NCBI RefSeq assembly: GCF_027359375.1
Contig: NZ_CP114779.1
Coordinates: forward strand, 744,001-808,000
DNA length: 64,000 nt
From: Prochlorococcus marinus str. MIT 0919
Lineage (GTDB): Bacteria; Cyanobacteriota; Cyanobacteriia; PCC-6307; Cyanobiaceae
Direction of reading: 5' to 3'
The notes below the pieces were generated by a model. The model had not been told where the DNA came from, made no database searches, and worked only from the letters and a program-made list of their open reading frames with translations. Both the position numbers and the translations under genes were made by a program. This document shows positions 20,340 through 30,205 of the stretch, piece by piece; positions within the stretch are counted from its first letter, which is position 1, and every line of letters starts with the position of its first letter.

Positions 20340-22370
20340 ATGATTAATGAAAATGAAACCCAGGGTAAAGTAGAAGGTTTCTCAACCAATATAAAAATAT
20401 GGTGGTCTGAATTTAGTCTTCGTTCTAAATTATTAGCCATTGCAACTTTAGTTGTCAGCCTATTAATGTCAGGCATCACATTTTTTGCTTTAAGCAGTAT
20501 ACAACGTGATGCTGGAATGAATGATACAAGATATGCAAGAGACCTAGGTTTACTTCTCTCAGGGAATGTAACTGAATTAGTAGCAAACCATCAAGATAGG
20601 GAACTGTTTAATGTTGCTGAGAAATTTTGGAGATCAAGTAGAAATATTAGATATATATTCTTTACAGATCCAGATGGAATTGTCAATCTTGGCATACCTA
20701 TAAGTGCTACACCAAGAGAGGTAAATAGTGAATTGCAATTAACTAGAAGTCTTCAACTTCCTAACGAATTAAAGAAAAGGCCTCAATTCCCTTTAGTAAG
20801 GCAACATCTAACTCCTCAAGGACAGGTAACTGATGTTTTTGTGGCATTACTTTTCAAAGGCAAGTATGTAGGTAACCTTGCACTTGGTGTAACACCTAAC
20901 AAAATTGCACTTGAAAGTGCTGCTTTAACTAGAGAAATAACTATTGCAGTGTTTATATCTATTTGGGTACTTGTCATTATAGGAGCAGTATTTAATGCAT
21001 TAACAATTACCCGCCCAGTAAGGGAACTTTTAAGTGGTGTAAAAGAAATTGCTCAAGGGAACTTCAAATCAAGAATTTCTCTCCCAGTAAGAGGAGAGTT
21101 AGGCGAACTTCTTAATGGTTTCAATGCTATGGCTTCACAACTAGAAGATTATGATGCCGCAAATATTGAGGAACTAAAAGCTGCTCAAGTTAAACAACAA
21201 TCTCTTATTGCGACAATGGCTGATGGGGCTATATTGCTTGACGAAGAAGGGAAAATTGTATTAGTTAATTCTACTGCTAGAAGGTTATTTCGTTGGGAAG
21301 GTCGAAATCTTGAAGGACAAGAATTATTAAATGAATTACCGGAAATGATATCTAATGATTTAGATAGTTACATCACATCAATTAGGAAGAATGATCTTGA
21401 GAATTATGATCTTAGATGCAGTCTTGAAGAGCCTGCTAGAACACTTAGAATTGTATTACAATCTGTAAGAGATTCGAGTGGTTCAAACCTAAAAGGAATA
21501 GCAGTTACTGTACAAGATCTTACTAGGGAAGTAGAGCTTAATGCCGCACAGAGTCGCTTTATTAGCAATGTTTCTCATGAATTGAGGACACCATTATTTA
21601 ATATAAAAAGTTATGTCGAAACCTTACATGATCTTAATGACAAGCTTAGTGAGAAGGAAAAAATCGAGTTCCTAGGTGTGGCAAATTCAGAAACCGATAG
21701 GCTTACCAGGCTTGTAAATGATGTATTAGATTTATCACGACTAGAAACAGGTTCCAAGCCCATATTCGAAAAAATAGATATAGCCCCTGGGATACAGCAA
21801 ACTCTAAAGAACTACAAGCTTAATGCTGATGAAAAAGAAGTTCAACTTATGAATGAATTTGAATCTAATTTGCCCTCTATACTAGGCAACTGGGATATGA
21901 TTTTACAAGTACTTGATAACCTAGTGGGCAATGCATTGAAGTTTAGTAATACAGGTAGTAAATTAATAATTAGAGCATATACTTGGCCAGATATATGTAC
22001 AAACTCTATTCAAAAAGTGTCTGATAATGCACCTTGCTGTGATGTTATTTCTCCTCTACCAAAACTTCGTATTGAAGTATCAGATACGGGGTGTGGCATT
22101 TCTAGAGAAGACCAATTAAAAATCTTCGAGAGATTTTATAGAGTAGAAAATGCAGTTCATACTGAGACAGGAACAGGCCTTGGCTTATCAATTGTCCGAG
22201 GAATTCTAGAAAAGCATGGAAGTACAATTCGCATGGCCAGCGAAAAGGATATAGGGACAACTTTTTGGTTCGAGCTACCTCTATCACAAAGTGATGCTGA
22301 TGAGTTATTAGTTGAGTCCGAGAGAAAAAGTCGTGAGCGAGAAAAAGATTTAGAGGTTGAACTAACTTGA
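20340..22370 (+). CDS. nblS: NblS/DspA (Hik33)-type sensor histidine kinase
   Basis: A membrane sensor kinase of the cyanobacterial light/nutrient stress system. The 676-residue layout is TM1 (about 33-52), an extracytoplasmic sensing region, TM2 (about 200-222), HAMP (about 223-275), PAS (about 285-395), HisKA with the phospho-accepting His413 in NVSHELRTPL, and HATPase_c with VGNALKF, SDTGCGIS and GTGLGLS. Full length and domain order match NblS. It converges on kaiC with a 17-nt gap. Partner response regulators (RpaB-type) are not in the window. Confidence 0.9.
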   Translation: MINENETQGKVEGFSTNIKIWWSEFSLRSKLLAIATLVVSLLMSGITFFALSSIQRDAGMNDTRYARDLGLLLSGNVTELVANHQDRELFNVAEKFWRSSRNIRYIFFTDPDGIVNLGIPISATPREVNSELQLTRSLQLPNELKKRPQFPLVRQHLTPQGQVTDVFVALLFKGKYVGNLALGVTPNKIALESAALTREITIAVFISIWVLVIIGAVFNALTITRPVRELLSGVKEIAQGNFKSRISLPVRGELGELLNGFNAMASQLEDYDAANIEELKAAQVKQQSLIATMADGAILLDEEGKIVLVNSTARRLFRWEGRNLEGQELLNELPEMISNDLDSYITSIRKNDLENYDLRCSLEEPARTLRIVLQSVRDSSGSNLKGIAVTVQDLTREVELNAAQSRFISNVSHELRTPLFNIKSYVETLHDLNDKLSEKEKIEFLGVANSETDRLTRLVNDVLDLSRLETGSKPIFEKIDIAPGIQQTLKNYKLNADEKEVQLMNEFESNLPSILGNWDMILQVLDNLVGNALKFSNTGSKLIIRAYTWPDICTNSIQKVSDNAPCCDVISPLPKLRIEVSDTGCGISREDQLKIFERFYRVENAVHTETGTGLGLSIVRGILEKHGSTIRMASEKDIGTTFWFELPLSQSDADELLVESERKSREREKDLEVELT

Positions 22371-22387
22371 TTTGTAGAATTTATTCT

Positions 22388-23890
22388 TTATTTGTCTCTT
22401 ACATCAATACCTTTAAATACTCCAGGGATGGTCTCGTCAGAATTTATACGATGAGGCGCACCACTAAAGATTTGTTCAAAGTTAGAAAATGAGTCTTTTA
22501 TCTCAGGGCCTGTACTTGTTATATTAAATTCTCTAATCCTCTTATCATGCCAGGATCCACGCATTTTAAATACATTAACTGCTCTAGCCATTTCTCCCCT
22601 TATTTCAACATATTGAAGAAGTAATATAGTGTCAGTTATTGTTGAAATATGAGAATCGGTAATAGAGTGACTCCCCATAAATTCCTCAGCTGTGTTAGTA
22701 AAAAAACCTGCAATTTCTTCTTGCTTAGCATAACCAGTAACACCTATCACAAATTGCCTAAAGGCATTGAGGCTGACACCCCTAGCTAATGCAGAAAGTG
22801 AGTCTATAGCCATTCTAGATGGCTTAAATTGAGCGATCTCTGTCTTGATTATCTGTAGATGATCCTCCAAGCCTGTCGATTCAGGGTATGCACATATAAT
22901 TTTCAACAAACCATCTCTCTCCATATTTTCAAAATCAATACCCCAACTTGTAGCATTCCTTAGAAGTTGAGCTCTGGACTCTTCATATGCAAACAAAATT
23001 GCTCTCTCTTTATTGTTATATGCATCCTCAACAAATTTAGAAACCAACATTGTCTTGCCTGTACCAGTTGCTCCTGTTGCCAGAATGATTGAGTCCTGGA
23101 AATAACCTCCCCCGCACATTTCATCAAGATCAGGGACACCCGAACTAATTCGTACATTAGAGGATCTTTGAGTAAGCCTCATTGCCCCTAAGGGGAATAC
23201 ACTTATACCTTCACTGCTCATAGTAAAAGGGAATTCACCTTTCATATGTGTAGTGCCTCTTAATTTAAGTATCTCAACAGTTCTTCGTCTACGTTCAGAC
23301 TCCAATACATTTCTAAGAATAACAACGTTATCTGAAACAAATTCTTCTACTCCATACCTTGCTATTGGGCCATATTCATCAATTCTTTCAGTTGTCATAA
23401 CAGTTGTTACACCTATTTCTTTAAGTCTTGCTATTAATCTAAAGATCTCTCTTCTGACAACATATATAGCATCATATTGCTGAAAAACAGCCGTTATTGA
23501 ATCTATAGCGACTCTCTTTGCTTTATATTTTCTAATGGCATATATTATCCTTTCTATTAATCCAGACAAATCAAAATTCCCTGCAACATCTTGCCCATCA
23601 GGGTCTGGAGATGCATCTAAAATAAACAATTTATTTTGATCTATTAATTCTGGAAGATCCCAACCGAAACTAGCTGCATTACGCGAAATATCTAATGGAG
23701 ACTCTTCAAAAGTGACAAAAATACCAGGCTCATCATAATTACAAATACCATGATGCAAATATTGCAAAGAGAAAACTGTCTTCCCAGTACCAGAGGTACC
23801 ACTTACCAAAGTACTTCTTGCTGAAGGCAAACCTCCTTGACAAACATCGTCAAATCCTTCGATACCCGTTGGCAACTTTTGCAAATGCAT
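22388..23890 (-). CDS. kaiC: Circadian clock ATPase KaiC
   Basis: A double-domain RecA-like autokinase/ATPase. The CI domain has the P-loop GTSGTGKT (31-38) and catalytic EE at 62-63. The CII domain has the P-loop GATGTGKT near 270 and FAYEES. The adjacent Ser416-Thr417 pair in HISTITDT corresponds to the two clock phosphosites. At 500 residues it is slightly shorter than the S. elongatus protein. kaiB lies 125 nt upstream on the same strand; there is no kaiA. Confidence 0.97.
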   Translation of the reverse strand: MHLQKLPTGIEGFDDVCQGGLPSARSTLVSGTSGTGKTVFSLQYLHHGICNYDEPGIFVTFEESPLDISRNAASFGWDLPELIDQNKLFILDASPDPDGQDVAGNFDLSGLIERIIYAIRKYKAKRVAIDSITAVFQQYDAIYVVRREIFRLIARLKEIGVTTVMTTERIDEYGPIARYGVEEFVSDNVVILRNVLESERRRRTVEILKLRGTTHMKGEFPFTMSSEGISVFPLGAMRLTQRSSNVRISSGVPDLDEMCGGGYFQDSIILATGATGTGKTMLVSKFVEDAYNNKERAILFAYEESRAQLLRNATSWGIDFENMERDGLLKIICAYPESTGLEDHLQIIKTEIAQFKPSRMAIDSLSALARGVSLNAFRQFVIGVTGYAKQEEIAGFFTNTAEEFMGSHSITDSHISTITDTILLLQYVEIRGEMARAVNVFKMRGSWHDKRIREFNITSTGPEIKDSFSNFEQIFSGAPHRINSDETIPGVFKGIDVRDK

Positions 23891-24015
23891 TATGAGAAAC
23901 GATTAATCGCTAGAAAATGGGATAAAAACATCGGTTTAATTAAACGCTGATAAGAATTCTTCCAATTAAGGTTAATAGCCTCCAAGTTAAAAAGCTTGAT
24001 TTTAATGATCTTGTT

Positions 24016-24345
24016 CTACAAAGGCTTTGCTTTCAAAGAAAAAAAATCTTTTTCCGATAGTTCTTCATAAAGCAAATCTAGACCTATAAGAACTCTCTCC
24101 CTATCGGAAAGATCTCCGATAATTCGTCTAACAGGAGGAGGAAGAATCTTGGCCAATGTTGGCGTGGCAAGAATTTTGTCCTCTTCTGCCAACTGTGGAT
24201 TTTTTAAAACATCAATAACCTTCAATGCATATACCCCTTTAAATTCAGTTTCCAAAATTTCATGAAGCGTTTTCAATGCCCTCATAGAATTAGGGGTATT
24301 CCCAGCTACATAAAGCTTGAGAATGTAAGTTTTCCTTAGACTCAT
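24016..24345 (-). CDS. kaiB: Circadian clock protein KaiB
   Basis: A thioredoxin-like fold-switching clock protein that binds the KaiC CI ring. The 109-residue protein contains [42 protein letters not shown] (by position, about 40-63) and the acidic tail usual in the family. It is the first gene of kaiB-kaiC. Only 183 bp separate it from rplU, where kaiA sits in related Synechococcus. Confidence 0.96.
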   Translation of the reverse strand: MSLRKTYILKLYVAGNTPNSMRALKTLHEILETEFKGVYALKVIDVLKNPQLAEEDKILATPTLAKILPPPVRRIIGDLSDRERVLIGLDLLYEELSEKDFFSLKAKPL

Positions 24346-24419
24346 GCAGATAACCCTCTCAATCCTTGATTAATTTTGTGTCTATCAAATCTTGACTAAA
24401 TAGGCCTCTAGAAGAGAAA

Positions 24420-24528
24420 ATGTTAGTTCCTTTCGACTATGCAGCAGGCCTAATCGGGGAAAGCCAAGGTGAGATTAAATTCACACTAACGCAAATAAAT
24501 TTCCGAGCCTGCTCATGTCCTTAAAATA
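24420..24528 (+). promoter_or_regulatory. Candidate rplU leader (uORF plus long-range stem)
   Basis: Directly before rplU is a 34-codon ORF (ATG 24420, stop 24522-24524) that ends 4 nt before the rplU start. Complementary 7-nt arms AGCAGGC (24443-24449) and GCCTGCT (24507-24513) could fold it into a closed leader. Autogenous leaders are known for L21 in other bacteria. Whether this is one, or just chance, is inference. Confidence 0.3.
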
Positions 24529-25026
24529 ATGGCACCTAATAAGACAAACACCCCGTCAGACTCAGTTCGCAACTACGCAATAGTTGAAGCTTCTGGTTCA
24601 CAGTTCTGGTTAGAAGAAAACCGCTATTACGATTTTGATCGTATCCATGCTGATGTAGATAAAACCGTAACTCTCAAAAAGGTCCTCTTGTTAAATGATG
24701 GAGGCAATTTAAATATTGGGAAACCCTACGTAGAGGGTGCAACTGTTGAAGTCAAAATAATGGCTCATAGGAGGGGGTCAAAAATAATTGTTTATAAAAT
24801 GCGTCCCAAGAAAAAAACACGCAGAAAAAATGGACATAGACAAGAATTAACTAGAGTAATGGTTCAGTCAATTTCTCTAGGGAATAAAAAGCCCTCCGCA
24901 GCCAAAGCAAAAACAGCAACTAAAGCAACTAAAGCAACTAAAGCAACTACAGAAAAAGTTTCAAAAACCAGCACTAAAAGCAAGTCACCTAGTAAAGTAA
25001 AGGTTGACAAAGAAAAAACAACTTAA
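24529..25026 (+). CDS. rplU: 50S ribosomal protein L21 with C-terminal tail
   Basis: A large-subunit protein. Residues 15-120 match L21: YAIVEASGSQFWLEENRYYD, then MAHRRGSKIIVYKMRPKKKTRRKNGHRQ by position (about 83-110) ending in the RNA-binding tail. At 165 residues it is well over the usual 100-odd. The extra C-terminal 45 residues are low-complexity Ala/Thr/Lys/Ser, encoded partly by a 9-nt tandem repeat. rpmA follows after 23 nt, the usual L21-L27 operon. Confidence 0.96.
   Translation: MAPNKTNTPSDSVRNYAIVEASGSQFWLEENRYYDFDRIHADVDKTVTLKKVLLLNDGGNLNIGKPYVEGATVEVKIMAHRRGSKIIVYKMRPKKKTRRKNGHRQELTRVMVQSISLGNKKPSAAKAKTATKATKATKATTEKVSKTSTKSKSPSKVKVDKEKTT
24916..24951 (+). repeat. 9-nt tandem repeat in the 3' end of rplU
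   Basis: Three perfect copies of GCAACTAAA plus one variant copy (GCAACTACA), in frame, encode Ala-Thr-Lys repeats in the basic tail of L21. The copy number is a likely source of in-frame length variation between strains. Confidence 0.8.
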
Positions 25027-25049
25027 AAAACCACTAATTCTAAATAAAC

Positions 25050-25316
25050 ATGGCCCACAAAAAAGGAACTGGTTCTACTAGAAACGGAAGAGATTCAAAC
25101 TCTAAAAGACTTGGAGTAAAAGCCTATGGTGGAACATCAGTTACTGCTGGTTCAATTCTTATACGTCAAAGAGGTACATCCGTACTTCCAGGAATTAATG
25201 TAGGCAAAGGGAAAGATGATACTCTCTTCGCACTAGTTGATGGTGTAGTTAATTTCGAAACAATCAGAAGAGGGCTTAAGAATAGGAAGAGAATAAATGT
25301 AGGGATTGCAGTCTAA
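25050..25316 (+). CDS. rpmA: 50S ribosomal protein L27
   Basis: An 88-residue large-subunit protein that reaches toward the peptidyl-transferase centre. [20 protein letters not shown] followed by LGVKAYGG is diagnostic. Its stop overlaps the stop region of the convergent methyltransferase gene by 4 nt. Confidence 0.97.
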   Translation: MAHKKGTGSTRNGRDSNSKRLGVKAYGGTSVTAGSILIRQRGTSVLPGINVGKGKDDTLFALVDGVVNFETIRRGLKNRKRINVGIAV

Positions 25317-26068
25317 TTTGATTTCATAGGTCTATAAGCTCTAGTAGTTATCAAGAAAGGGTGAAATTGCTCTATGAAATTTTTTTGTAACGTCAAGAAA
25401 AAGTTTTTGACGATTTTTTTATCATCTATGTGAAATGGATATTCGCCATTATTACCTTTATAGAAATACCAGTTCATTAAAGCAATTGAATTAGCTGATA
25501 ATCTATTTAAAAATAATAAAAGCTGCTCAGCTGGATCAGGGAGATGTTCCAACACATCCAAGCAGGTAATAGTGTCAAATAAAACTTCCCCAGTGCTACT
25601 TAAATCCCTATGCACGGAAATCCTTTCATTTAAGCCAAGATGATTTGCTCTATAAGAAACAAATTCTCTATTATGAGGATTTAAATCTACAAAATACACA
25701 TGCTCAACCGAGGGTAATGCTGATGCCGCTATGGCATGTGTCCCTATACCACCTCCAAAATCTAAAACTTTTCCATGAGCAAACATTTGTTGAAGCCTGA
25801 TTGTATCAGCAATGTAATCCGCGCTTCCCAAATGCCAAGCAGCCAATTCCAAAAGGTGAGCCGTACCAACTTTAGATTCGTAGAAACTTGTCACTTCTTC
25901 TGTCTGAAAACTAACTGGATGAAAAGAAGCCATATTTTTCAAACCATCTTTTAGTTCGGAATCTAAATTCGCTCTAGAGAGATCCAAGTAATCCGACAAA
26001 TGGTCTTTAAGATAAAAACCGGTGTTTAAAAATTCATTCAGATTAATATTGAATTTATCCATGAGCAA
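25313..26068 (-). CDS. Class I SAM-dependent methyltransferase
   Basis: A 251-residue cytosolic protein. Motif I is [17 protein letters not shown] (about 97-113), followed by [10 protein letters not shown] (acidic motif II) and [13 protein letters not shown] (post-motif region). The substrate is unknown; the N-terminal helical part (1-90) gives no clue. It overlaps rpmA by 4 nt tail-to-tail and is divergent from truB with a 39-nt gap. Confidence 0.75.
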   Translation of the reverse strand: MLMDKFNINLNEFLNTGFYLKDHLSDYLDLSRANLDSELKDGLKNMASFHPVSFQTEEVTSFYESKVGTAHLLELAAWHLGSADYIADTIRLQQMFAHGKVLDFGGGIGTHAIAASALPSVEHVYFVDLNPHNREFVSYRANHLGLNERISVHRDLSSTGEVLFDTITCLDVLEHLPDPAEQLLLFLNRLSANSIALMNWYFYKGNNGEYPFHIDDKKIVKNFFLTLQKNFIEQFHPFLITTRAYRPMKSN

Positions 26069-26107
26069 AAATAATTAAATTGGACTCGATTCTTAACCTA
26101 TATCTTT

Positions 26108-27088
26108 ATGTTTAACTATGTACATTCTCAACTACAAAAAACTTTCTTGAAGCCTGATATTTTGGAAAATCCATTTGGTTTTGTGGTCATAGACAAACCT
26201 GCTGGGATAACCTCTCATGACTGTGTTAGTAGACTTCGCAAAGTGTATGGCATAAAAAAAGTTGGACATGGCGGGACTCTTGATCCTAGAGTCACAGGAG
26301 TACTTCCTATCGCAATAGGTAATGCAACAAGACTTTTACCATATCTCAAAACATCTAAAAGATACCAGGGTAAAATACAATTTGGTCAACAATCAAATAC
26401 CGATGACCTGGATGGCGAAATTATCAGTAATCAAAGCTGGCCCCAATTAAGTGAGCAATCTATCAATTGCTTCCTTGATAACTTCAGAGGAGATATCAAG
26501 CAATCACCACCTCTATTTTCAAGTATTCATATAAATGGAGAACGCGCTTACAAGAAAGCTCGTAGAGGTGAATTTTTCTCTATTCCCAAAAAAGATATTA
26601 CTATTTACGAGCTTAGTCTTATATCTTGGGACCAAGAGAGTGGCCTCCTAGAGTTAAATATTCACTGTTCTTCTGGAACATATATTCGCTCTCTTGCTAG
26701 GGATATAGGTGACCTTATTGGGTGTGGCGGATTATTAGCAGAACTAAGAAGAATCGAAGCCTTAGGATTTAAAGAGAGTGAAGCAATAGCCTTGCCAAGC
26801 CTTGAAAAGCATAATGTTAAAAAGCCAATTTTAATAAATCCTTCGGAACCACTTGATCACTTGGGTTCTTACCATTTAACTGCAGAAGAAGAGCTTTTTT
26901 GGAGGACAGGTCGAGAAATAATTACATCAAAGAATCGTCTAAAAACTGGTAATGATATTAATTCAACTGATAAAGAATTTCTCAACAATCACCTATTAAC
27001 TATTGATCATTCAGGCAAAATTGCTGGAATTGGTATAATAACTGTTGATAATATTATCAGGCCAAAAATAGTATTTAATTCTTACTAA
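26108..27088 (+). CDS. truB: tRNA pseudouridine-55 synthase
   Basis: Isomerises U55 in the T loop of tRNAs. The 326-residue protein has GFVVIDKPAGITSHDCV and the catalytic-Asp motif VGHGGTLDPRVTGVLP (about 52-67), SGTYIRSLARDIG near 197, and a C-terminal PUA-like region. The ATG at 26108 leaves about 22 residues before the conserved core; a TTG at 26147 is a shorter alternative. Confidence 0.93.
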   Translation: MFNYVHSQLQKTFLKPDILENPFGFVVIDKPAGITSHDCVSRLRKVYGIKKVGHGGTLDPRVTGVLPIAIGNATRLLPYLKTSKRYQGKIQFGQQSNTDDLDGEIISNQSWPQLSEQSINCFLDNFRGDIKQSPPLFSSIHINGERAYKKARRGEFFSIPKKDITIYELSLISWDQESGLLELNIHCSSGTYIRSLARDIGDLIGCGGLLAELRRIEALGFKESEAIALPSLEKHNVKKPILINPSEPLDHLGSYHLTAEEELFWRTGREIITSKNRLKTGNDINSTDKEFLNNHLLTIDHSGKIAGIGIITVDNIIRPKIVFNSY

Positions 27089-27097
27089 TTAGATAAA

Positions 27098-28393
27098 TTA
27101 GTTATACAAATAAGAGTAATTCTTTATCCTAACCCCTTTATAATAATGCTGAAGTATCCTTTGATAACTTGCTCCTTCTATTGCCATTCCATAAGCACCC
27201 CATTGGCTCATACCTACTCCATGGCCTGAACCAAACCCACTAATTAATAATGAGTATCGACTAGGCAAGAATGGGAGTTTAGGATATCCATAAGCACTAT
27301 TATTCGTCAATGGCGGCAAAGGCAATGGGAATTTATCCCTTTTTGACTTATTGGCCTTTTCAGACGATAGAAGTAAACTGCTATTGTCTTTAATTATATT
27401 TTCAGGCATATAAGGAACCATATCAAATTTAAGCATAGTGCTTTTCAGGTTTAACTTTTTTCTTAGTTCCTTGCCTGTCAAATAAGCCTTGCCTTTTGGT
27501 CCATATACCAGTACCTCTAGTATTCTATTTGTAGATGTTAATTTAGTTACCCGAATTGCATTTACTCCACCAATTTTATAAAAAATAGAATAAAGTTCTT
27601 CAGGTTTAATACTTTTCTTCCATTCAAAGTTTGGAGAATTTTGATCATAATCTTTGACACTAACCAAATAAGGCTTCTGATGCTTCCAAACTGATCCACT
27701 ATTTTCGGTTTTACCGCCTGAGCTACTATGAAATACAGCTTGAATCAAATTTCCATTATGAACAAGTACTAATGAATTAGTTGCATCTACAGCTTTAGCT
27801 ATTGAAGGTGTCTCAGATTCAAGTCCCAAATAAACCTGATTACTAATAGAAGATCCAATATCAAACTTATTTTGACTTTTTATTTGATTAACAGCATATG
27901 TTCTTGCGGCAATAGCTTGTGCTTTAAGAGCTTCCGAAGGCCAAGATTTAGGCACTTCTGCACCAACAACACTTTTTAAATATTTTTCAATCGGCAAATG
28001 ATTTACGACTTTGAATTTATTGCCATCTTGAAAAACCCTTAATTCGCCTGCATATCTTCTTGTCCCAAGCCATATCCCCCTAGGATCTCTGCTCCTAATT
28101 CTAAGATCACTTTTGATAGGTTTTTTTGCACTTCTACCATATGAACCATTGGTAATAGATCTAACTTGACCGTTTTCAATCTTTAGCTTCAGAGAGGTTA
28201 AACTCTTTTCTTTATATTTTAAGTCAAGTCCTCTTACAAGAATTGGCTGGGCTCCATCAGACCTAAAAGATAAATCTTTTGCTTCTAGTATTAAAACTCT
28301 TATAAATTTGCTATAACCAGCCTTTACTCCTTGCAAAGGAATAAGAGACACTAAGGAAAGCGATGCTATTAAAATCGGAATTTTTTTTCCCAA
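27098..28393 (-). CDS. SpoIID/LytB-domain exported protein
   Basis: A probable peptidoglycan-stem-removing lytic transglycosylase or amidase-enhancer homologue. The 431-residue protein has an N-terminal signal (IPILIASLSLVSLIPLQG). The SpoIID domain (about 125-260) has YLKSVVGAEVPKSWPSEALK and AQAIAARTYA, then HSSSGGKTE near 222, and the C-terminal SGFGSGHGVGMSQWGAYGMA near 390. It converges on truB with a 9-nt gap. Cyanobacteria do not sporulate, so a cell-wall role is the reasonable inference. Confidence 0.87.
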   Translation of the reverse strand: MGKKIPILIASLSLVSLIPLQGVKAGYSKFIRVLILEAKDLSFRSDGAQPILVRGLDLKYKEKSLTSLKLKIENGQVRSITNGSYGRSAKKPIKSDLRIRSRDPRGIWLGTRRYAGELRVFQDGNKFKVVNHLPIEKYLKSVVGAEVPKSWPSEALKAQAIAARTYAVNQIKSQNKFDIGSSISNQVYLGLESETPSIAKAVDATNSLVLVHNGNLIQAVFHSSSGGKTENSGSVWKHQKPYLVSVKDYDQNSPNFEWKKSIKPEELYSIFYKIGGVNAIRVTKLTSTNRILEVLVYGPKGKAYLTGKELRKKLNLKSTMLKFDMVPYMPENIIKDNSSLLLSSEKANKSKRDKFPLPLPPLTNNSAYGYPKLPFLPSRYSLLISGFGSGHGVGMSQWGAYGMAIEGASYQRILQHYYKGVRIKNYSYLYN

Positions 28394-28505
28394 AGGGATT
28401 GATAAATAGCTCTAGGAATACGAATCTAATTTTTAAAGGGAGACAGTTCCACAAAAAAAGGTCAGACTCAGAAATGTCAAACAGTGAATCAAGCTAAGTA
28501 AGCAG

Positions 28506-29468
28506 TTGCAAGTTACTTTCCTAGGAACAAGTTCTGGAGTGCCCACTAGAGGCAGAAATGTCTCAGCAATGGCTTTGCGTCTGCCACAAAGATCAGAGTT
28601 ATGGCTATTTGACTGCGGAGAAGGGACTCAACACCAATTTCTTCGTAGTGAACTGAAAACTTCACAACTTCGCAGAATATTTATCACTCATATGCATGGC
28701 GATCATACTTATGGCTTGCCTGGTCTACTGGCAAGTTTAGGCCTTGCAGGAAATAGTTCCGGGATAGACCTATATGGACCAAATGAATTAAAAAGTTATG
28801 TATCAGGCGTTTTAAAAACCAGCTCAAGCAGAATTTCCTACCCTTTTCAAATTCATTCAATAGAAAAATCAAATAATGAAAACTATATAGTCTTTGAAGA
28901 TAAAGATTTTATTGTTCGGTGCACTCAGTTAATACATAGAGTCCCTGCATTTGCATACAGAGTCGACCAAAAACCAAGGCCAGGTCGTTTCAATATTAAG
29001 AAAGCAAAAGCTTTGGATATCCCCTCAGGCCCTATCTATTCCAAATTGCAACTAGGGGAAAAAGTACAACTAGAGGATGGTCGAGTCTTTCATGGGAAAG
29101 ACTTCTGCGGCCCACAAAGGCCTGGCTCTAGCATTGTTTATTGCACTGACACGATTTTCTCAAAAGCAGCAATAAAACTAGCTAAAGGAGCAGATCTATT
29201 AATACATGAATCAACTTTTGCGCATAAAGACATTGATATGGCTTATCAAAGGAAGCATTCGACATCAACCATGGCTGCCCAAACTGCAGTAGAAGCATCA
29301 GTCAAACAGCTTGTTCTTACACATTTGAGCCCAAGATATGCACCAGGCAATGAATTATCTCCTAATGACTTACTTAACGAAGCTAAAGAAATTTTCCCTA
29401 ATACCCTGCTAGCAAAGGATTTCCTCCAAATTGATACAGAAAAGCCTGAAACAGTTCGTGATACCTAG
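28506..29468 (+). CDS. rnz: Ribonuclease Z (tRNA 3' processing endonuclease)
   Basis: A Zn-dependent metallo-beta-lactamase-fold nuclease that trims tRNA 3' trailers. The 320-residue protein has [14 protein letters not shown] at the N-terminus, the zinc motif [13 protein letters not shown] (about 60-72), VYCTDT near 216 and the late His residues in HLSPRY. Translation starts at TTG 28506, placed right before the conserved MQVTFLG. As the tRNAs here lack encoded CCA, the enzyme should be essential. Confidence 0.95.
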   Translation: MQVTFLGTSSGVPTRGRNVSAMALRLPQRSELWLFDCGEGTQHQFLRSELKTSQLRRIFITHMHGDHTYGLPGLLASLGLAGNSSGIDLYGPNELKSYVSGVLKTSSSRISYPFQIHSIEKSNNENYIVFEDKDFIVRCTQLIHRVPAFAYRVDQKPRPGRFNIKKAKALDIPSGPIYSKLQLGEKVQLEDGRVFHGKDFCGPQRPGSSIVYCTDTIFSKAAIKLAKGADLLIHESTFAHKDIDMAYQRKHSTSTMAAQTAVEASVKQLVLTHLSPRYAPGNELSPNDLLNEAKEIFPNTLLAKDFLQIDTEKPETVRDT

Positions 29469-29502
29469 TCGATCTTATCCAACATCATGAAAGAATGTCT
29501 AT

Positions 29503-30090
29503 GTGCGGTTGCTCCGTAAGTCTTTGGTGTCTTCAATGGCCTCTCTATTTTCTTCCTTGAAACGGTCTCTATCAAGATTACTAATCTTGGTCCCAGTAAT
29601 ACTTGGGTTGACTATCAGTCCAATATCCGTAGGTGCTTTATATCCAAGCGACCCATCATCAGTTGATTCGCTTGACACTAGTCTCCATGGCCAGAACCTT
29701 CAGAACACTGAATATGTCAAATACGACCTTTCAGGAAGGGATCTAGGCGATGCAGATCTAAGCGGTTCATATTTCAGCGTCTCCAACCTTAAAAATGCAA
29801 ATCTAAGCGGTGCAAATATGCAAAATGTTATTGCATATGCCTCTAGATTTGATAATGCTGATTTAACAAATGCAAATTTCACTGGTGCTGAGCTGTTGAA
29901 AAGTTATTTCAACGGTGCAGTTATTGATGGCACAGATTTTACAGATGCTGTGCTTGATCTATCTCAAGTGAAAGCTTTGTGTGAAAGAGCATCAGGTAAG
30001 ACTGCAGAAAGCCTGCAATGTGGTGGACTTAATCAGAGTTACGTTCCTGCTTCAAAAGAACAAAACAAATTCAACCCTGGCATTAGCTGA
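29503..30090 (+). CDS. Exported pentapeptide-repeat protein
   Basis: A 195-residue protein. A signal peptide (best read from the ATG at 29536: MASLFSSLKRSLSRLLILVP) precedes a run of A(D/N)LxX pentapeptides (about 75-150, for example DLGDADLSGSYF, NLSGANMQ, DLTNANFTG, DFTDAVLDL). A Cys pair follows in CERASGKTAESLQC. It is probably thylakoid-lumenal or periplasmic. The GTG at 29503 is the longest start. A strong terminator follows 28 nt after the stop. Confidence 0.85.
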   Translation: MRLLRKSLVSSMASLFSSLKRSLSRLLILVPVILGLTISPISVGALYPSDPSSVDSLDTSLHGQNLQNTEYVKYDLSGRDLGDADLSGSYFSVSNLKNANLSGANMQNVIAYASRFDNADLTNANFTGAELLKSYFNGAVIDGTDFTDAVLDLSQVKALCERASGKTAESLQCGGLNQSYVPASKEQNKFNPGIS

Positions 30091-30118
30091 ATTTCAATTT
30101 TCATTAACCTAGGAAATA

Positions 30119-30150
30119 AAAAAGGGCCTTATTATTAGGCCCTTTTTTAT
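30119..30150 (+). terminator. Rho-independent terminator after the pentapeptide gene
   Basis: AAGGGCCT / AGGCCCTT arms with a 7-nt loop, followed by a T run ending near 30150. The A-run on the left side may let it also work weakly on the minus strand. Confidence 0.88.
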
Positions 30151-30205
30151 TTAGCCTTGTCTATTTTTTTTATTAGACAAGAACCGTTTGTTTTAGTCTC
30201 TTAAA

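Noticed and set aside
24346-24528. A kaiA remnant between kaiB and rplU
   Set aside because: No segment resembling KaiA could be recognised in either strand.
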